Positions 42,758 to 50,637 are shown, counted from the first letter of the stretch. The stretch: 64,000 bases of DNA from Paenibacillus antri (GCF_005765165.1 NZ_VCIW01000023.1:1-64000), one strand, 5' to 3'. Numbers and translations: made by a program. Notes: generated by a model from the letters alone, not told the origin.

Positions 42758-43171
42758 TTACGTCCCGGCTGCGGATTTTCGGGCGCGCCAATGCTCAAGC
42801 GCGAGCGAGATGTGGTACATGTACAGCGATGCGCCCGCGCCGATCGCGAGGAACGTCCCGAGATCGCTGGACGTGTGCACCTGAAGCCCGTTCAGCACGG
42901 TGGCGAGGTAGGCGTACATCGCCGCCGCGCCGGCGAGCGCGAACGCGAGCAGATTGACGGCATACGGGCGGCCGGCCGTTCGGATGACGGCGGCGATCGG
43001 CGCGCCGAGCGCGAGGAACGCCGGCGCCGTGATAACGAGGTAGAAGAAATAGGCTTGGGGGAAGCCCGTGTTTTGCATCGACAGCAACGCGAGCGCGACC
43101 GACGCCGTCAACGCCGATACGACCGCCGCCAGTAATTCGAACAGCAAAGTTTTACCGAAGCTTCTTTTCAT
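42758..43171 (-). CDS. Hypothetical four-helix membrane protein
   Basis: I do not recognise this 137-aa protein. It has four predicted transmembrane helices (about 8-31, 39-62, 71-93 and 104-126), with the second starting YFFYLVITAPAFLALGAPIA and the last GTFLAIGAGASLYMYHISLA, and a basic C-terminus (HWRARKSAAGT). A GGGAGGGC site supports the ATG. It lies on the same strand as the GH26-like gene downstream, 56 bp away, and just after a decayed duplicate of the nuclease gene end. Confidence 0.8.
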   Translation of the reverse strand: MKRSFGKTLLFELLAAVVSALTASVALALLSMQNTGFPQAYFFYLVITAPAFLALGAPIAAVIRTAGRPYAVNLLAFALAGAAAMYAYLATVLNGLQVHTSSDLGTFLAIGAGASLYMYHISLALEHWRARKSAAGT

Positions 43172-43202
43172 AGGGAATGCCCTCCCGGAACGTTGTACCT
43201 AT

Positions 43203-43281
43203 TAAACGCTGCGCCCCGCCGAAAGGTTTCGGGCGTCCGCAAGCGTGCAGCCATATACTTTGGCGCTGCGACAGGCCTTAT
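43203..43281 (-). pseudogene. Decayed duplicate of the 3' end of the nuclease gene
   Basis: Immediately after the nuclease stop, the minus strand repeats its last ~75 bp in degenerate form. In the matching frame it encodes AKVYGCTLADARNLSAGRSV before a stop, against TRVYGYTLADTSEITTRRSI in the gene. VYG, TLAD, RS and the stop position all agree. It looks like a tandem duplication of the gene end, or the leftover of a second copy whose upstream part was deleted. Confidence 0.7.
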
Positions 43282-43974
43282 CTAAATGCTACGCCTCGTC
43301 GTAATTTCGGAAGTATCCGCAAGCGTGTAGCCGTATACTCTGGTGCCTCGTCGCAAAGGCGCCAGCAGCCCTTCCTCGGCCGCCCGCTCGAACCATCGCT
43401 GCGCCGTCGTGCGGCCGACGCCGTGTTCGTACGCGAAATTCGTCGGTTTGACGTTTTGGCCGCCCTGATGAATTGCATACAGTTCTATGGCTTTCTTCCG
43501 GTACGCCCACAGATCGCCCGCGTTCAACGGCAAAGCCCCTGCCCCCGCCGACGCCGTCCAGCAATACCCGATCGCCTTCAGCAGCTCCGCCTGGCAGTAC
43601 CCTTCGTCGGTTTCCACCTCGTCCGCTGTAAATCTGAGGAGAAACCACCCGGAATACATCAACCGGTTCTGCCTGCGGACATGATCTCGGAACTTGGACT
43701 TCGAGATTTCTTTCGCATGCGTAGTGTAACCGTCGATTTCTATGATGAGCTTCACCGGTCCCTTGGAGTAAAAGAAATCGACGAACCGCTGCCCCCCTTC
43801 GAAATCGAGGAACGGGTACTCCGGCTTCAGACCGTCGAAATTGAAATTCATGAACGGTCCCCAAACGCGTTCCAGGAACCGGGTTTCGGCGTAACCGAGC
43901 GTGTGTCGGAGACGTCCCTCCTCCCGCGCTTCGCGCTCGAACGCATCGATGAACCGCCGCAGCTCCGGATGCAT
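43282..43974 (-). CDS. DUF559-like endonuclease-domain protein with C-terminal HTH
   Basis: This 230-aa protein has a PD-(D/E)XK-like core in the middle. An Asp in RFVDFFYSKG, E-x-D in LIIEIDGYTTH, then RRQNRLMYSGWFLLRFTADE are the order and spacing of DUF559/Vsr-type nucleases. The C-terminal ~65 residues look like a winged or helix-turn-helix domain (NFAYEHGVGRTTAQRWFERA). A GGGGGAAT site gives the start. The domain pair suggests a DNA-binding nuclease, but no restriction or defence partner is adjacent. Codon use is slightly less GC-rich than around it, which is compatible with transfer. Confidence 0.8.
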   Translation of the reverse strand: MHPELRRFIDAFEREAREEGRLRHTLGYAETRFLERVWGPFMNFNFDGLKPEYPFLDFEGGQRFVDFFYSKGPVKLIIEIDGYTTHAKEISKSKFRDHVRRQNRLMYSGWFLLRFTADEVETDEGYCQAELLKAIGYCWTASAGAGALPLNAGDLWAYRKKAIELYAIHQGGQNVKPTNFAYEHGVGRTTAQRWFERAAEEGLLAPLRRGTRVYGYTLADTSEITTRRSI

Positions 43975-43992
43975 ACACCATTCCCCCTAACG

Positions 43993-44032
43993 AAAAAAAA
44001 GCACGCTTCGAATCCTCATTCGAAGTGTGCTT
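43993..44032 (-). terminator. Terminator at the end of the 82-bp hairpin array
   Basis: On the minus strand AAGCACACTTCGAAT (44032-44018) pairs with ATTCGAAGCGTGCTT (44013-43999) with one mismatch, followed by eight Ts. It should stop transcripts from the Bce-like permease gene after they cross the array, 18 bp before the nuclease start. Confidence 0.85.
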
Positions 44033-44109
44033 CACCTGTCGTTATTATACCCGTCCGCCCCGCCCGGGGCAAGGGGAACATGCCCGGCGCTGTGCGAGCG
44101 GTGCGAGCA

Positions 44110-44770
44110 GCCCGTTTCGGGTCACCGCGGCCCTTCGCGCGCCGGCTCCTGACCCGAAACGGGTCACGGCCCCCGACCGCGCGGCCGCGCTGCCCGTTTC
44201 GGGTCACCGCGGCATGTAGCGCGCCGGCTCCTGACCCGAAACGGGCCACGGCCCCCGGCCGCGCCACCGCGCTGCCCGTTTCGGGTCACCGCGGCCCACC
44301 GCGCGCCGCCTCCTGACCCGAAACGGGCCACGGCCCCCGACCGCGTAGCCGCATTGCCCGTTCCGGGTCACCACGGCCCAACGCGCGCCGCCTCCTGACC
44401 CGAAACGGGCCACGGCCCCCGACCGCGTAGCCGCATTGCCCGTTTCGGGTCACCACGGCCCAACGCGCGCCGCATCCTGACCCGAAACGGGTCACAGCCC
44501 CCGACCGCGCGGCCGCGCTGCCCGTTTCGGGTCGCCGCGGCCCAACGCGCGCCGCCTCCTGACCCGAAACGGGCCACGGCCCTCGACCGCGTAGCCGCAT
44601 TGCCCGTTCCGGGTCACCACGGCCCAACGCGCGCCGCATCCTGACCCGAAACGGGCCAGGGCCCTCGTCCGTGCGGCCGCGCTGCCCGTTTCGGGTCACC
44701 ACGGCCCACCGCGCGCCGCCTCCTGACCCGAAACGGGTCACGGCCCCCGACCGCGCCACCGCGCCCGCCA
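44110..44770. repeat. Array of eight hairpins with an exact 82-bp period
   Basis: Left arms CCCGTTTCGGGTCA and right arms TGACCCGAAACGGG alternate. The CCTGACCC string starts at 44148, 44230, 44312, 44394, 44476, 44558, 44640 and 44722, always 82 bp apart. Each unit folds into a stem of about 14 bp around a GC-rich loop of about 26 bases (CCGCGGCCCAACGCGCGCC and variants). Linkers vary between CGCGGCCGCGCTG, CGTAGCCGCATTG and CGCCACCGCGCTG. Since 82 is not a multiple of 3, no reading frame can be conserved across units. It lies between the permease stop and a terminator, that is, in a likely 3' UTR. Confidence 0.95.
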
Positions 44771-44797
44771 GGCCGCGCAGCCCATCCGCGCCCGCCG

Positions 44798-46729
44798 TCA
44801 GCCCGCTTCCGCGATGCCGAGCTGCCGCATGTACGCCCGTTCCGTGACGGCGTAGTACAGCAGCTGCAGCAGCGCGAACGCGGCCACGACGGACAGCGCG
44901 CTCGCCCATACGTTCGTTTGCATGACGTTCCCGAGCATCTTGTACGCGAACAACGCATGCACCGTGCCGACCACGAACGGAATGCCGAACACCGAGCCGA
45001 TCTGCGCGCGGATGACGCTGCGCAGCTCCTTCGGCGATACGCCGATCCGCAGCAGCTGACGGTACGTCTGCCGATCCTCTTCCAACTCGGTGAATTGCTT
45101 GAAGTAGAGCAAGCTCCCCGCCGCGAAGAAGAACAAAACGCCGACGAACAAGCCGATAAATAACGTAAGCGAAGCGAATTGTTGGACGTCCTGGTACCCG
45201 GTGATCCGCTCCCGTACGAGCGAACGCGGCAGCTCCGGCGCCGCGAGCGCCTGCGCCTCCTTCGCGAAGGCGGCGTCCGACTCCCAGCCGCTCCAGTCGT
45301 AAGCGTACAGCACCGTTCGCTCCGCATCGGGAACTAGCCCGAGCGCTTCTTCGAAGTCCGCGTCGTCCAAAATCCACAGCAGCTTGCCGTGGTTCGTGGC
45401 GGCCGCATAGATCGTTCCGCTAGAGACGAACGTCAACGTCCCGTCCGCGACGACGAAGTCGACGCTCTCGCCTCTCGTCTCTTCCCCGGACCTACCCATC
45501 CGCTCGAACGGGTATGCGAACATCGTACGCCCCGACTCGACGTCCGCCGCCGGCAGCCCCAGCTCCGCGGCGAGCGCGTTCCAGGACGACTCCTCGATCA
45601 GCGCCGCTTCCGAGTCCGCTCTCCCGTACAAATTGACGTTCGCCGTAACGTCCAACAGCGGCGTGCGCGTCTCGACCTCCGGCTCGATGCCGTGCTTCGC
45701 GAATAACGCCTCCAGCGCCTCCGGATCCACGACCTTGCGCGTGTCGAGCCCCTTCTCCTCGATGCTGAGCGCGAACGGCGTATTGACCAGCAATTGGTCT
45801 TTAATGTCTTGATGGAACACGTACACCGTCCCGATGGCCGTGAAGACGACCGCGAACAGCACCGCCACGGAAAACATCATCCGCGCCGTATCCTTCAACC
45901 GGTACGACAGCTGAGACAGCGCCAGCAGCCGCACGCCCTTCCAATAATAGCCGCGGCTGCGCATCAACCGGCCTAAGGCGGCGATGCAGCCTTGGGTGAA
46001 CAAGAAATACGTCCCGAGCACGACGAGTCCGGTGACCGGCATCATCAGCATGAGGACCGTCCGCAAATTCGTCATGTACGCAAGGACATAACCCCCGCCG
46101 AGCGCGGCGACCGCGAGCGCCGTCAGCCACGCCGAGGCGAGAGGCGGCCGCTTCGGCTTGCGCGAGGCGCGCAGCAGCTCGATGACGGGCTTGCGGCCGA
46201 TGCCGAACAGCGAAACCGCGGCGACCGCGGCGAACAACGCGGCGAATCCGACCGCCGTCCACAGCGCCGCGGGCCAAACGATCAGGAAGCGAACCGGCGC
46301 TTCGGTACGAAGCAGCTCCCCGATCCCCATATAGAACAGCTTGGAAAACAAAACCCCGAGTCCGAGCCCGCAGACGATCGCGCAAGCCGCGACGATCAGC
46401 TGCTCCGCGAACGCAAGCCTTCGAATTTGCCACGGCGTCATCCCGAGCAGCTGAAGCAGACCGAACTCCTTCTGCCGAGTTTTGTAGAACGACGAGCTCG
46501 AATATAACACGAAGAAGAACGAAAAGACGGCGATCAAGTACACGCAAGCGATCAGTCCTTGCGCGACGGCGGCGCCGCCGATAATGTCCCCGGAGCGGAC
46601 GTCCGGATGCGCGACGAACGAGGCGAATAAATAAGCGATCATGACGGCGGCCGAGCTACTGAGCAGGAACGCCGCATACCGCCGCCACCCGCCTCGAACG
46701 TTACGGATGGCGAGAGCGCGAAACGTCAT
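44798..46729 (-). CDS. BceB-like ABC transporter permease (FtsX family)
   Basis: This 643-aa membrane protein has about ten helices and one large extracellular domain (about 310-530) between helices 7 and 8, the layout of BceB/PsdB/VraG permeases that detoxify peptide antibiotics such as bacitracin and signal to a dedicated kinase. FtsX-like blocks occur near 55-150 (FFVLYSSSSFYKTRQKEFGL, LLGMTPWQIRRLAFAEQLIV) and again near the C-terminus (IGVSPKELRSVIRAQIGSVF). ATG 46729 is preferred (GGGGGG 8 bases upstream). It overlaps the ATPase gene by 29 bp. The 82-bp array follows its stop. Confidence 0.93.
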   Translation of the reverse strand: MTFRALAIRNVRGGWRRYAAFLLSSSAAVMIAYLFASFVAHPDVRSGDIIGGAAVAQGLIACVYLIAVFSFFFVLYSSSSFYKTRQKEFGLLQLLGMTPWQIRRLAFAEQLIVAACAIVCGLGLGVLFSKLFYMGIGELLRTEAPVRFLIVWPAALWTAVGFAALFAAVAAVSLFGIGRKPVIELLRASRKPKRPPLASAWLTALAVAALGGGYVLAYMTNLRTVLMLMMPVTGLVVLGTYFLFTQGCIAALGRLMRSRGYYWKGVRLLALSQLSYRLKDTARMMFSVAVLFAVVFTAIGTVYVFHQDIKDQLLVNTPFALSIEEKGLDTRKVVDPEALEALFAKHGIEPEVETRTPLLDVTANVNLYGRADSEAALIEESSWNALAAELGLPAADVESGRTMFAYPFERMGRSGEETRGESVDFVVADGTLTFVSSGTIYAAATNHGKLLWILDDADFEEALGLVPDAERTVLYAYDWSGWESDAAFAKEAQALAAPELPRSLVRERITGYQDVQQFASLTLFIGLFVGVLFFFAAGSLLYFKQFTELEEDRQTYRQLLRIGVSPKELRSVIRAQIGSVFGIPFVVGTVHALFAYKMLGNVMQTNVWASALSVVAAFALLQLLYYAVTERAYMRQLGIAEAG

Positions 46730-47480
46730 GCGCATGACCCCCCAGCACGCTTAACATATCGAGTATTTCCTGGAAGAAGGCTTGCCGACCGCCGCCTCCG
46801 CCGCGCAGCTCCGCGAAGCGCCGACCGTCCTTGATGAACAAGATCCGCTTGCAGAAGCTCGCGGCGAACGGATCGTGCGTCACCATGAGCACCGTCGCCC
46901 GGCGCCGCTCGTTCATGTCGCGCAGCGCCTCCATCACGTCGCCGGCCGCCTTGGAGTCGAGGTTCCCGGTCAGCTCGTCCGCCAGCACGATGTCCGGCTC
47001 ATGGATGAACGCCCGCGCGATCGCGGCTCGCTGCAGCTGCCCCCCGGACACTTCGTACGTCCGCTTGTCCAGCGTATGCGCGATGCCCAGCATCTCCGCC
47101 AGCTCGACGACCCGCCGTTCGATCTCCTTCGGCTTCGTCTTGTCGAGCGCCAGCGGCAGAATGATGTTTTCCTTCATCGTCAAAGTGTCGAGCAAGTTGA
47201 AGTCTTGGAAAATGAACCCGAGCTTTCTCCGCCGAAACAACGCAAGCTCGCTCGCCGACATGCGCGACGGATCGACGCCGCCCACGCGGATCGCGCCCGC
47301 CGTCGGCTTGTCGATCGTGGCGAGCAGGTTCAGCAGCGTCGTCTTGCCGCTTCCCGACGGCCCCATGACGCCGACGAATTCCCCTTCCTCCACCGTCAGG
47401 TCGAAATTTTCCAACGCTTGATACGTAACCGCCCCGCGGCCGTAAGTTTTCGATAACCGTTCCGCTTGCAGCACAACCAT
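46701..47480 (-). CDS. BceA-like ABC transporter ATPase
   Basis: This 259-aa ATPase of the MacB/BceA/LolD type has Walker A GPSGSGKT (40-47), signature VSGGQ (145-149) and Walker B followed by DELTGNLD, in which L170 replaces the near-invariant Pro of DEPTGNLD. It powers the permease encoded downstream; together they should remove a peptide antibiotic from its lipid target and supply the stimulus for the adjacent kinase. GGGAGGGACC fixes ATG 47480. The promoter just upstream carries two direct repeats likely bound by the partner response regulator. Confidence 0.94.
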   Translation of the reverse strand: MVVLQAERLSKTYGRGAVTYQALENFDLTVEEGEFVGVMGPSGSGKTTLLNLLATIDKPTAGAIRVGGVDPSRMSASELALFRRRKLGFIFQDFNLLDTLTMKENIILPLALDKTKPKEIERRVVELAEMLGIAHTLDKRTYEVSGGQLQRAAIARAFIHEPDIVLADELTGNLDSKAAGDVMEALRDMNERRRATVLMVTHDPFAASFCKRILFIKDGRRFAELRGGGGGRQAFFQEILDMLSVLGGHAHDVSRSRHP

Positions 47481-47514
47481 CGAGGTCCCTCCCAAAGAAG
47501 TTATTTATATTTCA

Positions 47515-47580
47515 AGTATAGGAGGGTTCCCGCCGGGCCGCCATGCGCCAACCTTGCAATCCGCTCGGGTTTCCTTACAA
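47515..47580 (-). promoter_or_regulatory. Promoter of the Bce-like transporter with direct repeats
   Basis: On the minus strand TTGTAAGG (47580-47573) and TTGCAAGG (47559-47552) are 21 bp apart, two helical turns. TATACT (47520-47515) is a -10 candidate with no proper -35 box. This is what an activator-dependent promoter bound by an OmpR-type regulator dimer would look like. The inferred regulator is the one at 48650-49369. Confidence 0.55.
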
Positions 47581-47585
47581 TATTG

Positions 47586-48653
47586 TCACCTGCCGAGCGG
47601 CTCGCGAAACAACGCTCCCGTGTCGGCGAACAGAACCGTCGCCGTCGTCCCGGCCCCGGGGCTCGAAGAGATCGACAGCCGATGTCCGAGCCTGTCGCAC
47701 GCCTCTTTCGCCACGTACAGCCCCATGCCGGTCGATTCGGCGACGAGCCGCCCGTTCGCGCCCGTAAAGAACGGCTCGAACACGCGCGGCATATCCTCCG
47801 GCGGAATGCCGATCCCCTCGTCCGCGACCTCGAGGCGCACCCCTTCCGGCGTCCGCGCAAGCCGGACCTCGACGCGCGTCCCGCCCGCCGCGGCGGAATA
47901 TTTCAGCGCGTTGCCGAGCAGCTGCTTGCAGACGAACGACGCCCACTTCTCGTCGGTCTCGACCCAATACGGCGCCTCCTCCGCCGCCAGCCTCGGGAAG
48001 ACGCCGTATCGAATCCAGGCGCTGCGGTACTCGTTGATCGCGCCCCGGGCGATGCTCGCGGCGTCGACCCGGCGCACGCGGACGTCCGTCTCGAACCGTT
48101 CAAGCCTGGCCGCCTCGAGCATCATCGATACGTAGCCGTTCAGCCGCTCGGCTTCCTCCCGAACGCTGGCCATCGCCTCCGGCCGTTCGCCGCCGCGCTC
48201 CTCTTCCGACTGCGCGAGCAGATCGATTACGGCGATCGGCGTCTTCATCTGGTGCGCCCATTGCTGCAGCTGGTGAAGCTGACGCTCTTGCGCGCGCGTC
48301 GAGCGCGACAGCGCATCGGCGTACGTCCGGTACGCGCGCTCCAAAGCCTCGCGGACAAGCCGCTGCTCCGTCGTGCCGCGCGAACGCACCAACAGCGCCC
48401 GCTCCAGCCCGCCCTCCTCGCGCGAAGCGGCCTCGAGCTCGCGATAGTAGGCGCGGTTTCGCGCGTAATCGTACAATAAGAACGCCGCCAGTCCGCAAGC
48501 CGACAAGACGATCAAGTATGCAACGTTCCCCAGAAGCAAAGACGCTCCTTGACGGGCGAGATCGAGTTGCACGACCAGCACGGCAAGAAGCGTGTTCAAT
48601 AAGAAGAGGACAATATACCCCAGACGATCCGCCAGAAAATGATTCAGCCTCAT
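47586..48653 (-). CDS. BceS-like intramembrane-sensing histidine kinase
   Basis: This 355-aa kinase has two N-terminal membrane helices (about 11-31 and 41-61) joined by a very short loop, so it has no real extracellular sensor, as in BceS-type kinases that read the state of their transporter. The phospho-acceptor is H134 in WAHQMKTPIAVID. The ATPase domain has KQLLGNALKYS, VADEGIGIP, FEPFFTGANGR and STGMGLYVAKEA. Its ATG overlaps the regulator stop by 4 bp. The same frame is open further upstream through the regulator gene, but that is a shadow. Confidence 0.94.
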   Translation of the reverse strand: MRLNHFLADRLGYIVLFLLNTLLAVLVVQLDLARQGASLLLGNVAYLIVLSACGLAAFLLYDYARNRAYYRELEAASREEGGLERALLVRSRGTTEQRLVREALERAYRTYADALSRSTRAQERQLHQLQQWAHQMKTPIAVIDLLAQSEEERGGERPEAMASVREEAERLNGYVSMMLEAARLERFETDVRVRRVDAASIARGAINEYRSAWIRYGVFPRLAAEEAPYWVETDEKWASFVCKQLLGNALKYSAAAGGTRVEVRLARTPEGVRLEVADEGIGIPPEDMPRVFEPFFTGANGRLVAESTGMGLYVAKEACDRLGHRLSISSSPGAGTTATVLFADTGALFREPLGR

Positions 48654-49369
48654 GGCGTCTCCCTCCGCGCCGCGAGCCGATACCCGACGCCGCGAACCGT
48701 CTCGATGGCGTGCGGCGTGCCGAGCGCTTCCAGCTTCTTGCGCACCCGCGTCACGTTGACGGTCAGCGTGTTGTCGTCGACGAAGTGAACGTCGTCCCAG
48801 AGCCGCTCGAGCAGCGCCTCCCTCGCGACCGGCTCCCCGGGACGCGTCATCAGCGCGCCGAGCAGCTGCAGCTCCTTCGGCGTCAGCTCCGCCTTCCGCC
48901 CTTCGTATTCGACCGTCAGCTTCGACCGGTCCAAGAACAACCCCTGAAACTCGGCGACGTCCTCGCGCGGCGGCGCGCCGGATGCCGCCGCGGCGTATTC
49001 GCCGTACGTCCGGCGCAGCAGCCCCCGGATCTTCGCGAGCAGCACCTCGAGATGGAACGGCTTCGTCACGTAATCGTCGCCGCCGTGCTCGATCGCCATC
49101 ACCTGATCCATCTCTCCGGCGCGCGCGGACAAGAACAAAATCGGAACGTTGCTCACGCTCCGAATTTGTCGGCATATATAAAACCCGTCGTATTTCGGCA
49201 GATTGATATCGAGCACGACGAGATGAGGCGGCCGATCGCTTCCCGCGATCCGCCGCTTCACCTCGTCGTACGCCTCGATTCTCTGCGCTTCGTATCCGTA
49301 CTTCGACAGATGCGCCGCGACGAGCGCCGCGATCTTCGCATCGTCCTCGATGATCCATATCCGATACAT
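48650..49369 (-). CDS. BceR-like OmpR-family response regulator
   Basis: This 239-aa regulator has a receiver domain with E8/D9/D10, phospho-acceptor D54 in VVLDINLPKYDG and the KPF block (VTKPFHLEVLLAKIRGLLRR), then a winged-helix domain (LTPKELQLLGALMTRPGEPV, TVNVTRVRKKLEALG, IETVRGVGYRLAA). It should activate the transporter promoter at 47515-47580. AGAGGGT precedes the ATG. The RHH gene ends 13 bp upstream, so it may also be read from the SPFH-RHH promoter. Confidence 0.95.
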   Translation of the reverse strand: MYRIWIIEDDAKIAALVAAHLSKYGYEAQRIEAYDEVKRRIAGSDRPPHLVVLDINLPKYDGFYICRQIRSVSNVPILFLSARAGEMDQVMAIEHGGDDYVTKPFHLEVLLAKIRGLLRRTYGEYAAAASGAPPREDVAEFQGLFLDRSKLTVEYEGRKAELTPKELQLLGALMTRPGEPVAREALLERLWDDVHFVDDNTLTVNVTRVRKKLEALGTPHAIETVRGVGYRLAARRETP

Positions 49370-49382
49370 GCGCGTACCCTCT

Positions 49383-49601
49383 TTATTCGTTCTTTCCCGT
49401 CGATTCGTTCGCTCCCGCCGACCCGTCCGCCGGAGCGCCCGGCGACCGCGGGCCGGGCAGCCGGCCCGCCCGCCGGAGCGCGTCCCTCAGCACGAATTCG
49501 ATATGCGCGTTGACGCTGCGGAACTCGTCGGCCGCCCACTTCTCCAACGCGTCGTAGATCGCCGCGTCCACGCGCAACGGATATTGCTTCTTCCCCGCCA
49601 T
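49383..49601 (-). CDS. Small Arc-like ribbon-helix-helix protein
   Basis: This 72-aa protein begins MAGKKQYPLRVDAAIYDALE, and the ribbon strand (YPLRVD) plus two helices (AIYDALEKWAADEF, VNAHIEFVLRDALRR) match Arc/MetJ-type DNA-binding proteins. The last ~25 residues are a disordered Gly/Ala/Pro-rich tail. It starts 3 bp after the SPFH gene and has no good ribosome site, so translation is probably coupled. The association of an SPFH gene with an Arc-like gene recurs in Firmicutes and Actinobacteria; the DNA target is unknown. Confidence 0.88.
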   Translation of the reverse strand: MAGKKQYPLRVDAAIYDALEKWAADEFRSVNAHIEFVLRDALRRAGRLPGPRSPGAPADGSAGANESTGKNE

Positions 49602-49604
49602 AAA

Positions 49605-50453
49605 TCAGTACAAGCTGCTCGTATTGATGACCGGTTGGGCGGCACGGTCCGAGACGATCGCGACCATCAAATTGTTCGCCATCGCCGCCTTGCGTTCGGG
49701 ATCCAGCGCGACGCCGCTGTCCCGCTCCAGCTGCTCGAGCGCGTCCTTCACCATGCCGACCGCGCCTTCCACGATCTTCTGCCGCGCCGCGATGATGGCG
49801 GACGCTTGCTGCCGCTGCAGCATGGCGCCGGCGATCTCCGTCGAATACGCCAGATGCGTCAGCCGCGCCTCGAGCACGTCGACGCCGGCGACCGAGAGGC
49901 GGCTCTGCAGCTCGCGCGCCAGCTCCGCGGACACCTCGTCGGCGTTGCCCCGAAGCGACATGCCGTCCTCCGTGAAGTTATCGTACGGATACTTGCTGGC
50001 GACGTGCCGAAGCGCCGTCTCGCTCTGAATCTCGACGAATTGCTCGTATTTGTCGACTTCGAAGCTCGCCTTCGCCGTCTCGACGACCTTGAAGACGATG
50101 ACCGCCGCGATCTCGATCGGGTTCCCTTCGATGTCGTTCACCTTCAGCTTCGCGCTGTTGAAATTCCGGACCCGCAGCGACAGCTTCTGGCGAGCCGCGA
50201 ACGGAAGCACCATCCAAAACCCGTCCTCGCGCACCGTACCTTTATATTCCCCGAAGAACGTCAACACCGAAGCTTGGTTCGGCTGTACGACCGTGATCGA
50301 GCAAAGCAACAGGAATGCGATCAAGAGCAGCAAGACGCCGACGACCGGCAGGAACGACGACAGCGTCAGCGCGTACGCGCCGACGGCGGCGACGACCAAA
50401 CCGAGCAGCACCGCGAGAAACCCATTGATCTTCCATGCGCCGAATTCTTTCAT
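49605..50453 (-). CDS. SPFH/Band 7 domain membrane protein
   Basis: This 282-aa protein has two N-terminal membrane helices (about 8-28 and 31-52) followed by an SPFH domain. [40 protein letters not shown] and [14 protein letters not shown] belong to it. A helical part ([40 protein letters not shown]) follows. The family forms oligomeric cages or scaffolds at the membrane and is often tied to envelope stress. AAAGGGGAT fixes the ATG. It is the first gene of a unit with the RHH protein and probably the BceRS-like pair. Confidence 0.93.
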   Translation of the reverse strand: MKEFGAWKINGFLAVLLGLVVAAVGAYALTLSSFLPVVGVLLLLIAFLLLCSITVVQPNQASVLTFFGEYKGTVREDGFWMVLPFAARQKLSLRVRNFNSAKLKVNDIEGNPIEIAAVIVFKVVETAKASFEVDKYEQFVEIQSETALRHVASKYPYDNFTEDGMSLRGNADEVSAELARELQSRLSVAGVDVLEARLTHLAYSTEIAGAMLQRQQASAIIAARQKIVEGAVGMVKDALEQLERDSGVALDPERKAAMANNLMVAIVSDRAAQPVINTSSLY

Positions 50454-50575
50454 GGATCATATCCCCTTTACATCAATTTGATACTCATATGATATCACTT
50501 TTTCAAAATTGTGTAAACCACATTCGCCTACCAACGACGCGTTGCCCAAGAACCCCATGGTATGAAAGCGCGGTC

Positions 50576-50607
50576 CCCGAGCAGAGGAAATCACTTTAGA
50601 AAAGAGC
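50576..50607 (+). repeat. Isolated copy of the dispersed TGAGCA repeat
   Basis: CCGAGCAGAGGAAATCA, then CTTTAGAAAAGAG, matches the element found in clusters near 10.1 and 31.9 kb. This copy is alone, between the SPFH and ABC-F genes. Confidence 0.75.
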
Positions 50608-50637
50608 TCCGGAGGGCCCCCTCCCCCTGGACGAAAC

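Noticed and set aside
44110-44770. CRISPR array
   Set aside because: Units are near-identical over all 82 bp with no unique spacers, and no cas genes are present.
44286-45377. A 363-codon minus-strand frame running through the 82-bp array and the permease gene
   Set aside because: It is antisense or out of frame to the permease, and successive 82-bp units are read in different frames, so no repeated peptide exists. High GC content keeps such frames open.
47586-49358. One 590-codon protein covering the kinase and regulator genes
   Set aside because: Only the kinase part makes sense in this frame; the regulator is encoded in another frame and ends at 48650.
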